From: Shinella zoogloeoides
GTDB taxonomy: Bacteria > Pseudomonadota > Alphaproteobacteria > Rhizobiales > Rhizobiaceae
Length of the DNA stretch: 64,000 bases
Reading direction: 5' to 3'
Assembly (NCBI RefSeq): GCF_030733845.1
Contig: NZ_CP132311.1
Location: forward strand, 809,501-873,500
The position numbers were made by a program, and so were the translations under genes. A model generated the notes under the pieces. The model searched no databases. It had not been told where the DNA came from and was given only the letters and a program-made list of their open reading frames with translations. This document shows positions 15,759-24,375 of the stretch, piece by piece (within the stretch, counting starts at the first letter, position 1; each line of letters opens with the position of its first letter).

Positions 15759-17147
15759 ATGTCCGTAATTTCCGATGCGCCGGCCATTGCCGCCGCCGAA
15801 CCTTCCGCGCTCGCCCAGCGCCTCTACCGCGCCATCTGGCGCTGGCATTTCTTCGCCGGCCTTCTGGCCGTGCCCTTCATGATCAGCCTTGCCGTCACCG
15901 GCGGGCTCTACCTCTTCAACGACGAGATCGACGCCAGCCTCTTCCGCTACCGCAATTACGTGACCGTCGGTGGCACGGAGCTCTCGCCCTCGGCCATCGC
16001 CGAAAGGGCGGTCGCCGCGGTGCCGGGTTCTACGCTTTCGTCCTATCGCACGCCCGCCGGCGCGGACCGCTCCGCACGGGTCACGGTGGCGACCGAGGCC
16101 GGCAAGGTGCTCGTCTTCGTCGATCCCCATGACGGCGCCGTGCTCGATACGGTCGCGGCGACGGAAGAGTTCAACCAGGTCGTCGAGGACCTGCACAGCC
16201 TCGATTATTTCGGCACCTCCTGGGAGCGCATCATCGAGGTCGTCGCCGGCTTTGCCATCGTGCTGGTGCTGACGGGCGTCTATCTCTGGTGGCCGCGCAG
16301 CCAGACGGGCGGTGTCCTCAGCGTGCGCGGCACGCCGGCCCGGCGCGTCTTCTGGCGCGATCTCCATGCCGTCACCGGCATCTTCGCCAGCGTCGTTATC
16401 CTGTTCCTCGCCTTCAGCGGCCTGCTCTGGTCCGGCTTCTGGGGCGCCAAGGTCAATGCCACGCTGACGGCGAACGGCATGGGCTATCCGGTCCAACTCT
16501 GGGACAGCGTCCCGCAATCCATGCTGATCACCACGGACGTCCTGTCCAAGCCGTCGTGGCTGATGGAAAACGCCCCGGTGCCGCAGTCCACCCTCTTGGC
16601 CGGCGGCCAGCAGGCGCTGCCGCCGATCGGCCTCGACAATGCGGTAACCATCGCCGATGCCGCCGGCATGCTGCCCGGCTACGAGATGTCGCCGCCCTCG
16701 GGCGAAACCGGCGTCTACACCGCCGCGATCTACCCGGCCGACCTGCAATATGAGCGGACCATCCATATCGACCAGTATTCCGGCGAGCGCCTGGTGGATA
16801 TCGCCTATGGCGACTATCCGGCGACCGGCAAGGCGATCGAATGGAGCATCAACATCCACAAGGGCCAGGAATGGGGAATGTTCAACCAGCTTCTCATGCT
16901 CTCCACCTGCCTCGTCGTCATCGCGATGAGCGTTTCGGGCGTCGTCATGTGGTGGAAGCGCCGGCCGAAGGGCCGCATCGGCGTGCCGCCGGCCCCGCGC
17001 GAGACGCGCATCTATGCCGGTCTCTGGGGCATCGCCGTGGTGTTCGGCGTGCTTTTCCCGCTGACGGGCCTCACCATCCTCGCCATGATCCTCCTCGATC
17101 AGGCCGTCATCCGCACCGTGCCGCCGCTGCGGCGCCTCTTTTCGTGA
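15759..17147 (+). CDS. PepSY-associated TM protein (iron/copper reductase-like)
   Basis: A 462-residue inner-membrane protein of the COG3182 type: four main hydrophobic segments (about 30-50, 165-185, 205-230, 385-405, with a further C-terminal pair) and periplasmic PepSY regions. Heme-ligand-like histidines occur at WRWHFFAGL, DLHSLDYFG, RDLHAVTGI and NIHKGQEWG, as in proteins acting as metal or flavin-linked reductases. It lies 61 bases after the small Cys protein and 25 bases before the PCu(A)C gene. Reductase activity is inference. Confidence 0.87.
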   Translation: MSVISDAPAIAAAEPSALAQRLYRAIWRWHFFAGLLAVPFMISLAVTGGLYLFNDEIDASLFRYRNYVTVGGTELSPSAIAERAVAAVPGSTLSSYRTPAGADRSARVTVATEAGKVLVFVDPHDGAVLDTVAATEEFNQVVEDLHSLDYFGTSWERIIEVVAGFAIVLVLTGVYLWWPRSQTGGVLSVRGTPARRVFWRDLHAVTGIFASVVILFLAFSGLLWSGFWGAKVNATLTANGMGYPVQLWDSVPQSMLITTDVLSKPSWLMENAPVPQSTLLAGGQQALPPIGLDNAVTIADAAGMLPGYEMSPPSGETGVYTAAIYPADLQYERTIHIDQYSGERLVDIAYGDYPATGKAIEWSINIHKGQEWGMFNQLLMLSTCLVVIAMSVSGVVMWWKRRPKGRIGVPPAPRETRIYAGLWGIAVVFGVLFPLTGLTILAMILLDQAVIRTVPPLRRLFS

Positions 17148-17172
17148 TCAGAAAGCCAGAAAGGAAACTCCC

Positions 17173-17673
17173 ATGAAACGTATCCTCGCTACCGCCGTCG
17201 CGCTGGCGCTTTGCGCCTCGGCCGCCTTCGCCCACGATTTCACGCTCGGCACGCTCGAAATCGAGCACCCGGCCTCCAAGGCGACGCTGCCCGGCCAGCC
17301 TGTCGGCGGCGGCTTCATGATCGTCACCAACAAGGGCACCGAGGCCGACCGCCTCGTCTCCATCGCCGCGCCCGACGTTTCCGACGACGTGCAGATCCAT
17401 GAAATGGCGATGGAGAACGACGTGATGAAGATGCGCCAGCTTCCTGACGGCATCGAGATTCCGGCCGGCGCGACGGTGGAGCTCAAGCCCGGCGGCTTGC
17501 ACGTCATGTTCATGAAGATCAAGCACCCCTTCAAGGAGGGCGAGAAATTCAAGGCGACGCTGACCTTCGAAAAGGCCGGCACGATCGACGTGGACTTCAC
17601 GGTCGAGGCGGCAAAGCCCGGCGCCAAGAAGGGCGAAGGCGCTTCCGGCGATCATGAGGGCCATGGCGGCTGA
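17173..17673 (+). CDS. Periplasmic copper chaperone PCu(A)C
   Basis: A 166-residue exported protein: signal peptide 1-20 (cleavage AFA/HDF) and a PCu(A)C domain with the copper-binding set (IHEMAMENDVMKM and LHVMFMKIKHPF). It delivers Cu(I) to the CuA site of cytochrome oxidase or to other periplasmic cuproproteins. The C-terminal tail GDHEGHGG adds extra histidines. It ends the three-gene copper-type locus; AAGGAAACTCCC precedes the ATG. Confidence 0.93.
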   Translation: MKRILATAVALALCASAAFAHDFTLGTLEIEHPASKATLPGQPVGGGFMIVTNKGTEADRLVSIAAPDVSDDVQIHEMAMENDVMKMRQLPDGIEIPAGATVELKPGGLHVMFMKIKHPFKEGEKFKATLTFEKAGTIDVDFTVEAAKPGAKKGEGASGDHEGHGG

Positions 17674-17700
17674 GAAAAGCGGATGAGGGAGCCGTCTGCC

Positions 17701-17804
17701 TAGAGTTTGTCAGAGAAAAGTGGGAACCGGTTTTCCCGAAAAGACAAACGAAAACAAAAGAATTTAGAGCATGTCTGGTTCGGTCTGAACCTGACATGCC
17801 TAGA
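17701..17804. repeat. Rhizobial intergenic palindrome pair (RIME-like)
   Basis: Two imperfect inverted repeats are adjacent: AGTTTGTCAGAGAAAAGTGG with its partner CCCGAAAAGACAAACG around a central AACCGGTT, and AGCATGTCTGGTTCGG with CTGAACCTGACATGCCTAG. Similar pairs are common between rhizobial genes. The right end supplies the stop codon of the toxin gene at 17800. Confidence 0.7.
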
Positions 17805-18201
17805 GATCCCAGGGGTTCAGGCAGGCGGCGCCGGTATCGGCGAAGTCGGCGATATTGCGCGTGACGACGACCAGTTCGTGAACGATGGCGGTGGCGGCGA
17901 TCAATCCGTCCGCCCCGCCGCGCGGCCTCAGCGCCGAAAGGCGGCCCCACTCCACGGCGATCCGGTCGCTGATCGGCAGGATGCGCGCCGCATGATCCCG
18001 CCGCAGGCGTTGAAGCCAGGCGGAAAGATGCGCCGCCGCCTGCGGATCGGAGCGCTCCTTCAGCGCGATCCCGCGCATGATCTCGCCGAGCGTGATGACG
18101 CTGAGATGGAGCCGGTCGGGCTCCACCGATCGCAGCCACTTCACCGCTTGCGGCGAGCCACGGCGCGCCTCGGACAGGACGTTGGTATCGAGCAGATACA
18201 T
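17800..18201 (-). CDS. PIN-domain toxin, FitB/VapC type
   Basis: A 133-residue PIN-domain RNase: MYLLDTNVLSEARRG carries the first acidic residue, ITLGEIMRGI the conserved glutamate, and GADGLIAATAIVHELVVVTRNIADF the later aspartates. It should cleave RNA when not bound by its antitoxin. The ATG overlaps the antitoxin stop by one base. The stop lies in an intergenic repeat, so the native 3' end may have been altered. Confidence 0.93.
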   Translation of the reverse strand: MYLLDTNVLSEARRGSPQAVKWLRSVEPDRLHLSVITLGEIMRGIALKERSDPQAAAHLSAWLQRLRRDHAARILPISDRIAVEWGRLSALRPRGGADGLIAATAIVHELVVVTRNIADFADTGAACLNPWDL

Positions 18202-18455
18202 CAGAGCGCCACGTCGCGCTGCGGCCATTCCGGGCGGTCTTCGACAGCCTCGATCAACGCATCGTCCCAGGCCGGGCCGGATAGAAGGTCATCGACGAAG
18301 TTCGGCCGGTCGGCCTTGAGGGCGTTGTAGTCCTCGATCGACAGCACCACCGCCGTCTGTTCGCCGCGGAGCGTCACGACCTGCGGCCCTTCCGTGCGGG
18401 CTTTCTGGACGACTTTGGAAAACTGGTTCTTCGCATCCTGCAATTGCCATTCCAT
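18201..18455 (-). CDS. Phd/YefM-family antitoxin
   Basis: An 84-residue antitoxin (MEWQLQDAKNQFSKVVQKARTEGPQVVTLRGEQTAVVLSIEDYNAL is the Phd/YefM DNA-binding fold) with an acidic, proline-containing toxin-binding tail. It lies directly upstream of and overlaps the PIN toxin. A palindrome sits just before its RBS (AGGAGG), as expected for autorepression. Confidence 0.93.
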   Translation of the reverse strand: MEWQLQDAKNQFSKVVQKARTEGPQVVTLRGEQTAVVLSIEDYNALKADRPNFVDDLLSGPAWDDALIEAVEDRPEWPQRDVAL

Positions 18456-18468
18456 GGATGCCTCCTGT

Positions 18469-18481
18469 CTAGACTGTCTAG
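18469..18481 (-). promoter_or_regulatory. Operator of the antitoxin-toxin pair
   Basis: CTAGACTGTCTAG is a perfect 6-1-6 palindrome 14 bases before the antitoxin start and next to the RBS; a neighbouring CTAGC extends it. It is the likely binding site for the antitoxin or the complex. Confidence 0.6.
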
Positions 18482-18615
18482 CTAGGATATGATCGTCGCG
18501 CCCGTTTTACAAGGCGGAAGCGGATGAGGGAGCCGGGTAGGTATTCTGCCCCCTCATCCACCCATTGACGCCTCCTCGTTCGGGCAAGAAAGAGGAGGCG
18601 CTTACCGGGACGGGC

Positions 18616-19986
18616 CTAGCCCGTCCGGTTCCGTTCGATCGTCAGATGCGCGAAGGCCGCGCCGTCTGTCGCCAGATCCCCGGTCGTGCGCTCGTTCCAG
18701 CGGTAGCCGGCGATCGCCGCGTCGGGGGTCTCCTCGAAGATGTTGCCGGAGATGAGGGCCGAGCCGGCATCCTCCACCACCGTCACGGCGCAGCCGACCG
18801 GGCTCGACCGCACCAGGTTGCCGGAGACGACGAGGCCGCGCATATAGGGGCCCCAGCCGAGCGCCAGCCCCCATTTCGGGGCGTTCTCGATGGTGTTGCC
18901 GGAGACGACGGTGTCGGCCTCCACGGCGATGCCGAAGCCGAATCCGGCGCCGTCATGCACATAGGGGCCTTCGAGCTTGAGGTTGCGCACGACATTGCCG
19001 GTGACGCTGGCAAGCCGCCCGCCCTCGTTGAAGTTGACGATCAGGATGCCGTTCGCCGCGCCGTCGATGAGGTTTCCGCTGACGATGGCGCCGGTGAAGC
19101 CGAATTCGGAATAGATCGCCGTCTCGCCGCTTTCCAGGCACGTATTGCCCGAGATCTGCACGTTCGAGCCGGCATTGGCGCGGATGGCGGAAAAGGCGCA
19201 GTCGGAGACGTGGTTGCCCGAGATCATCACGTCGTCGGCGCGGAAGACGTTGATGCCGTTGCCGTACTGGCCGGTGCCGCCGTTCGTGGCGCCGATGCGC
19301 GCGATGCGGTTGCCGGACACGATGGTCCCGTCGCGGCCCTTCTGCCAGCGGTGGATGAGGATGCCGCCATTGCCGCAGTCGAAGACATGGTTGCCGGTGA
19401 CGGAAAGGTCCCGGCTCTCGATGGCGTAGAGGGCGTATTCGGCCGCGCCCGAAAGCCGGTTGCGCTCGATGCGCCCGCCCGAGCGCTCCAGGCAAACGGC
19501 GGTCTTCGACGAGCCCTGGACCTCGCAGTTCTCGATGACGACGGTGGCGACGCCGCGCAGATGCACGAGGCCCTGCACGGTGTCGTCCAGCCAGCGGTTC
19601 GCGCCGTCGATGACGAGATTGGCAAGCTCGATCCGGCCCGCTCCGTCGGCCGCGAAGAGATGGCCGTCGCCGCCATAGACGATGCGGGTCGCGCCCGGCA
19701 CGCCTGTCAGCCGCGTGTTGTCCGGCAGGGTGATGTTGGAGATCACGTAATCGCCGGGCGGCAGAAAGACGGGCGTGTTCTTCGCGGCGGCATCCTTCAG
19801 CAGCTTCGCGAACGCCTTGCTCTTGCGGTCGCCCGCGCCGGGGCGGATGCCGTGTTCTGATGCGTCGATGCTGCCGCGCAGGTCGACGTCGACGATCGGC
19901 AGCCGCTGCGTGCGGGCGGCCGCCGGTCCCGCGATACCCGCCGCACCCAAACCGAGACCCGAGAGAAATAACCGCCTGGTAACCAT
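18616..19986 (-). CDS. Tat-exported parallel beta-helix repeat protein (TIGR03808-like)
   Basis: A 456-residue protein with a twin-arginine signal (TRRLFLSGLGLGAAGIAG, cleavage near AAA). A pectate-lyase-like right-handed beta-helix follows, with many SGN repeats (IVSGNRIA, MISGNHVSD, QISGNTCLE, IVSGNLIDG, VVSGNTIEN). Such folds occur in polysaccharide lyases and surface proteins, but no catalytic set is obvious. The start ATG has AAGGAG before it. It is divergent from the GGDEF-EAL gene. Confidence 0.88.
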   Translation of the reverse strand: MVTRRLFLSGLGLGAAGIAGPAAARTQRLPIVDVDLRGSIDASEHGIRPGAGDRKSKAFAKLLKDAAAKNTPVFLPPGDYVISNITLPDNTRLTGVPGATRIVYGGDGHLFAADGAGRIELANLVIDGANRWLDDTVQGLVHLRGVATVVIENCEVQGSSKTAVCLERSGGRIERNRLSGAAEYALYAIESRDLSVTGNHVFDCGNGGILIHRWQKGRDGTIVSGNRIARIGATNGGTGQYGNGINVFRADDVMISGNHVSDCAFSAIRANAGSNVQISGNTCLESGETAIYSEFGFTGAIVSGNLIDGAANGILIVNFNEGGRLASVTGNVVRNLKLEGPYVHDGAGFGFGIAVEADTVVSGNTIENAPKWGLALGWGPYMRGLVVSGNLVRSSPVGCAVTVVEDAGSALISGNIFEETPDAAIAGYRWNERTTGDLATDGAAFAHLTIERNRTG

Positions 19987-20228
19987 GGAAGCTCCTTGCC
20001 GGCCTTGCTGCAGGAAGCGTGCCAATTGGTTTTGTATTGAAACGGAACATTTTGGGTATTGCCCGCTGAGGTTGCCGGCCGGCGCCCGCAAGTGGCCGGA
20101 TTAGCGGTATTTCGCCGGTTTCCTTTAGGGTTGGATAACGACTTTAAGTGTACCTTCGGCTGTTCCGGAAAGAGGAGGCGGCCGGCAAAGTCCTTCCTTG
20201 CGTTGGAAGATTGCAGGGATTCGTACCG

Positions 20229-22523
20229 ATGAAACTGTCTCACCTTGGCAACGAGGACGCCGATGCGACGGCGCGCCTGATGTCCGCCAGCCAGCGCCTC
20301 ATCGACGAGGCGGCGCGGCTCTTTCCGCTGGCGGCGGCGCAGAACGACCGCACGATCTGGCTGGAGGCCATGATCGACGAGGTGCCGGACTATCTCTATT
20401 TCAAGGACCGCAACAGCCGCTTCGTCGTGGCCAACCGCGCCATCGTCAACGACAACAGGCGCGAGGGACTCGACAGCCTCGAAGGCCTTTCCGACTTCGA
20501 CATCCATCCCGAACACGTCGCCCGCGGCTTCTTCAACACCGAGCAGGAGATCATCCGCACCGGCCGCGCCATGCTCGACATGGAGGAACTGATCCGCGAT
20601 TCCGGCGGCAGGTTCAAATGGCTGCTCACCTCGAAGCTTCCCGTGCGCGACGGGGCGGGCGACGTGATCGGCATCGTCGGCATCGCCCGCGACATCACGG
20701 AGCGCAAGCGCGCGGAAAGCCTGCATCTCGGCCAGGCGCACCTGCTGAAGATGATCGCCCTCGGCGCGCCGCTCACCGACGTCTTCTCCTCGCTCATCCT
20801 GCTGATCGAAGCCCATGTCTCCGATGTCACCGGCTCGATCCTCATGCTGGCGCCTGACGGCAGGCACATCGTCACCGGCGCGGCGCCGAACCTAGACCCC
20901 GCCTTCTGCAAGCTGATCGAGGGAGCGGAGATCGGCCCGGCTGCGGGGTCCTGCGGCACGGCCATGTGGCGCGGCGAACAGGTCATCGTCAGCGATATCG
21001 AGACCGATCCGCTCTGGGCCGGCTTCAAGGCGCTCGTTGCGCCCTACGGGTACCGCGCCTGCTGGTCCGCGCCCATCCGCTCCTACCAAGGCAAGGTGCT
21101 CGGCACCTTCGCGCTCTATTCGCGAACGCCCGGCGAGCCCACGGCGGAATGCATGAAGCTCGTCGGCATGGCCACGCACATCGCCGGCATCGCCATCGAG
21201 CGCAAGGAGGCGGAAGACAGCATCCAGTTCATGGCCCACCACGACACGCTGACGGGCCTGCCGAACCGCAGCATGCTGGACGAGCGCGTCGCCTCGGCCA
21301 TCGAGGCGGCGGACGACCGTGGCGGCACCATGACGCTCGCCTTCCTCGACCTCGACAATTTCAAGCTGGTCAATGACAGCCTCGGCCACCATGCCGGCGA
21401 CGAGCTGCTGAAGATCGTCGCCGCGCGCATGCTGCGCTGCGTGCGGGCGAGCGACAGCATCGTGCGCCTCGGCGGCGACGAGTTCGTCGTGCTGATCAAT
21501 GGCGGGATGCGCAAGGGCGAGACGGTGGAGGACCGGCTGCGCGCCGTGCGCGAGGCCATCGCCGAGCCGGTGGTGATCGAGGGCCGCTCCTTCCAGGTCA
21601 CCTGTTCCATGGGCGTCGCCGCCTATCCGGAGCACGGCCGCAACGCAACGGAACTGCTTGCCCGGGCGGACGCTGCCATGTACCGCGCCAAGGAGATCGG
21701 CCGCGACGCCATGCAGGTCTTCACCGCCGAGCTTGCCAACCGTGCCCACGAAAAGCTGGAGCGGCAGGAGGAATTGCGCCGCGCGCTGGCGCAGGGCGAG
21801 CTCTTCCTGCAATACCAGCCGCAGATGGACCTTGCCACCGGCCGCATCTTCGCCGTCGAGGCGCTGATCCGCTGGCGCCATCCCGAGCGCGGCCTCGTCG
21901 GCCCGGGCGATTTCATCCCGCTTGCCGAGGAGACCGGCCTGATCGGCCCGATCGGCGACTGGACGCTGCGCGCCGCCTGCCGGCAGAACAAGGCCTGGCA
22001 GGTCTCCGGCCTGCCGCCTATCGTCGTCAGCGTCAACGTCTCGGCCCGCCAGTTCCAGGAGAAGGACTGGGTGGAGCGCGTCGCCGCGGCGCTCGAGGAA
22101 AGCGGGCTGGAGGCGCGCTACCTCGAGCTGGAGCTGACCGAAAGCCTGATCATGCAGGACGTGCAGCAGGCGGTGGAGACCATGCACAGGCTGGAGCAGC
22201 TCGGCGTGCATCTTGCCATCGACGATTTCGGCACGGGCTATTCCAGCCTCAGTTCGCTGAAGCGCTTCCCGGTCGGCCGGCTCAAGATCGACCGCTCCTT
22301 CGTGCAGGACCTGCCGAACGACAGCGACGATGCGGCGATCGCCCGCGCCGTCATCTCGCTCGCCCGCACGCTCCAGCTCCGCGTCATCGCGGAAGGGGTG
22401 GAGACGCGCGAGCAGGTCGATTTCCTGCGCGAGGCCGGCTGCCACGAGATCCAGGGCTTCTATCTCAGCCGCCCGATCGATGCGCGCGCCCTCCAGGCAA
22501 TCCTTTGCATTCCAAATCCCTGA
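20229..22523 (+). CDS. PAS-GAF-GGDEF-EAL dual-domain c-di-GMP protein
   Basis: A 764-residue protein: PAS (about 40-165, DEVPDYLYFKDRNSRFVVAN), GAF (about 185-330, GSCGTAMWRGEQVIVSDIE), GGDEF (about 345-500) and EAL (about 520-760). The GGDEF motif is intact near 415, with an RASD I-site five residues before it. The EAL set is complete (VEALIRWRHP, LELTESL, IDDFGTGYSSL, LKIDRSFV, AEGVET). It may both make and degrade c-di-GMP, switched by the sensor domains. A GTG at 20148 is an alternative start; the region up to 20229 is not conserved-looking. Confidence 0.92.
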   Translation: MKLSHLGNEDADATARLMSASQRLIDEAARLFPLAAAQNDRTIWLEAMIDEVPDYLYFKDRNSRFVVANRAIVNDNRREGLDSLEGLSDFDIHPEHVARGFFNTEQEIIRTGRAMLDMEELIRDSGGRFKWLLTSKLPVRDGAGDVIGIVGIARDITERKRAESLHLGQAHLLKMIALGAPLTDVFSSLILLIEAHVSDVTGSILMLAPDGRHIVTGAAPNLDPAFCKLIEGAEIGPAAGSCGTAMWRGEQVIVSDIETDPLWAGFKALVAPYGYRACWSAPIRSYQGKVLGTFALYSRTPGEPTAECMKLVGMATHIAGIAIERKEAEDSIQFMAHHDTLTGLPNRSMLDERVASAIEAADDRGGTMTLAFLDLDNFKLVNDSLGHHAGDELLKIVAARMLRCVRASDSIVRLGGDEFVVLINGGMRKGETVEDRLRAVREAIAEPVVIEGRSFQVTCSMGVAAYPEHGRNATELLARADAAMYRAKEIGRDAMQVFTAELANRAHEKLERQEELRRALAQGELFLQYQPQMDLATGRIFAVEALIRWRHPERGLVGPGDFIPLAEETGLIGPIGDWTLRAACRQNKAWQVSGLPPIVVSVNVSARQFQEKDWVERVAAALEESGLEARYLELELTESLIMQDVQQAVETMHRLEQLGVHLAIDDFGTGYSSLSSLKRFPVGRLKIDRSFVQDLPNDSDDAAIARAVISLARTLQLRVIAEGVETREQVDFLREAGCHEIQGFYLSRPIDARALQAILCIPNP

Positions 22524-22564
22524 TATTCGACGCCCCGGCGGCATCTGCCTCTTGACTTTTTTAC

Positions 22565-22576
22565 GTTGATATCAAC
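22565..22576 (+). promoter_or_regulatory. Palindrome before the MarR gene
   Basis: GTTGATATCAAC is a perfect 12-base palindrome 11 bases before the ATG at 22587, shortly after a TTGACT (22552). This fits a MarR autoregulatory operator. Confidence 0.5.
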
Positions 22577-22586
22577 AGTAAGAAAC

Positions 22587-23033
22587 ATGTCCGACGATGT
22601 CCTGATTCCCTATGAAACGACCCTCTTCGTGCGGGACCATTGCCTGTGCCTGCATGCGCAGCGCGCGGCGCGCGCGCTTGCCCGCCGGTTCGACGATGCG
22701 CTGCGCCCGGTCGGCCTCACCAACGGCCAGTTCTCGCTGCTGATGGCGCTGAACCGCCCGGAGCCGCCGCCGATGGGGCCGGTCGCCGCCGTGCTCGCCA
22801 TGGACCGCACGACGCTGACGGCGGCGCTGAAGCCGCTGGAGCGCCGCGGCCTCGTCATCGTCGAGCCCGACCCGCGCGACCGGCGCGGCCGCCTGCTGCG
22901 CCTGACCGGGGAGGGCCGCCGCCTCCTGACCGAAGCCTTCCCGATCTGGAAGGACACGCATGCGAAAGTCGACGCGCAGCTTGCCGCCGTCGACATGACC
23001 GCGCTGCGCGCCGGCATGCTGGCGATTGCCTGA
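22587..23033 (+). CDS. MarR-family transcriptional regulator
   Basis: A 148-residue winged-helix regulator (LTNGQFSLLMALNRPEPPPMGPVAAVLAMDRTTLTAALKPLERRGL is the HTH; EPDPRDRRGRLLRLTGEGRRLL is the wing). MarR proteins usually release DNA on binding phenolic or oxidising ligands. A cysteine-containing N-terminus (VRDHCLCLHAQRAAR) might sense oxidants. The target genes are not evident beyond its own promoter. Confidence 0.9.
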   Translation: MSDDVLIPYETTLFVRDHCLCLHAQRAARALARRFDDALRPVGLTNGQFSLLMALNRPEPPPMGPVAAVLAMDRTTLTAALKPLERRGLVIVEPDPRDRRGRLLRLTGEGRRLLTEAFPIWKDTHAKVDAQLAAVDMTALRAGMLAIA

Positions 23034-23078
23034 CGGCGACCACTGGCAGAGCGCGTCAAAGCCGCTATCTTTCCCGCC

Positions 23079-24089
23079 ATGAAGCCCGATCAGCTCCTCC
23101 ATCCGGCGCCCGCCGGCCTCTATTGCCCTGCCGGCGATTTCTACATCGATCCCGTCCGCCCGGTGGCAAGGGCGCTGATCACGCACGGCCATTCCGACCA
23201 CGCCCGCGCCGGCCATGGCGCGGTGCTGGCGACGCGCGAGACGCTGGACATCATGGAGATCCGCTACGGCGAGGATTTCTGCGGGTCCACGCAGGCGGCC
23301 GCCTTCGGCGAGCGCATCGATCTCGGCGGCGTCACCGTGTCCTTCCATCCCGCCGGCCATGTGCTCGGCTCGGCGCAGATCGCGGTCGCAAAGGACGGCC
23401 TCACCATCGTCGCCTCCGGCGATTACAAGCGCGGTGCCGACCCGACCTGCGCGCCCTACGAGCCGGTGCCCTGCGACGTCTTCATCACCGAGGCGACCTT
23501 CGGCCTGCCGGTCTTCCATCATCCCGAGCCGAGGGCCGAGATGGGCAAGCTGCTGACGTCGCTCAGGCAGTTTCCCGAGCGCAGCCACCTCGTCGGCGCC
23601 TATTCGCTCGGCAAGTCCCAGCGCGTCATACGGCTGCTGCGCGATTGCGGCTACGACGCGCCGATCTACATTCACGGCTCGCTCGCGCGGCTCTGCGACT
23701 ACTATGTCAGCCGCGGCATCGATCTCGGCGACCTGCGCCCCGCCACGCTGGAAAAGGGCGACCCGACGGATTTCCGCGGTGCCGTCATCGTCGGCCCGCC
23801 GTCCGCCTTCGCCGACCGCTGGGCACGACGCTTCAACGAACCGCTCATCGCCTTCGCCTCCGGCTGGATGATGGTGCGCCAGCGGGCGAAACAGGGCGGC
23901 GTCGAACTGCCGCTCGTCATCTCCGACCATTGCGACTGGCCCGAACTGACCGAGACGATCCGCGCGCTTGCGCCGAGCGAGGTCTGGGTGACGCACGGCC
24001 GCGAGGAGGCGCTGGTGCGCTGGTGCGAACTCGCCGGCGTGCCGGCCCGCCCGCTCCATCTCGTCGGCTACGAGGATGAGGGGGATTGA
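23079..24089 (+). CDS. Ligase-associated DNA exonuclease (metallo-beta-lactamase/CPSF fold)
   Basis: A 336-residue protein of the TIGR04122 type. The metal-binding HGHSDHARAG (HxHxDH) lies near 35, with further ligands at HPAGHVLGSAQI and ASGDYKRGAD. The C-terminal beta-CASP part has the SLGKSQRV and THGREEALVRW segments. The family is encoded with an ATP-dependent DNA ligase, helicase and phosphoesterase in a DNA repair cassette; only the ligase is found next door here. Confidence 0.9.
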   Translation: MKPDQLLHPAPAGLYCPAGDFYIDPVRPVARALITHGHSDHARAGHGAVLATRETLDIMEIRYGEDFCGSTQAAAFGERIDLGGVTVSFHPAGHVLGSAQIAVAKDGLTIVASGDYKRGADPTCAPYEPVPCDVFITEATFGLPVFHHPEPRAEMGKLLTSLRQFPERSHLVGAYSLGKSQRVIRLLRDCGYDAPIYIHGSLARLCDYYVSRGIDLGDLRPATLEKGDPTDFRGAVIVGPPSAFADRWARRFNEPLIAFASGWMMVRQRAKQGGVELPLVISDHCDWPELTETIRALAPSEVWVTHGREEALVRWCELAGVPARPLHLVGYEDEGD

Positions 24090-24127
24090 TGGTGGCGGCC
24101 CAAATTCAGCGAAGCGAGTGCGGCCTG

Positions 24128-24342
24128 CCCCCCTCTGCCCTGCCGGGCCAGGACCCCTCCCCAACCCCTCCCCACAAGGGGGAGGGGCTTAACCCGTGGC
24201 GTCCTCGGCGTAAAAAGGGAAATGAAGAGCAAGCGGCTTGCGTTCTCCCCCCTTGTGGGGGAGATGCCGGCAGGCAGAGAGGGTCTTCCCATCCGTCTGC
24301 ACTATCCTCAAAGCGAAGATCCCTGGCAGGGCAGAGGGGGGT
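24128..24342. repeat. RptA copy interrupted by an RptC copy (nested)
   Basis: The outer arms are RptA: CCCCTCTGCCCTGCCGGGC (from 24128) and CTGGCAGGGCAGAGGGGGG (ending 24342). Between them lies a complete RptC unit at 24153-24294 in the orientation opposite to the 11779 copy. It fills the 286-base gap between exonuclease and ligase, where I see nothing else. Confidence 0.7.
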
Positions 24343-24375
24343 AGGCCACACCCGCCCTGCGAAAGGCCACCACCC

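Noticed and set aside
15510..16859. A 449-codon minus-strand frame
   Set aside because: It is the reverse of the PepSY protein gene and has only composition-driven Asp/Arg/Gly-rich sequence.
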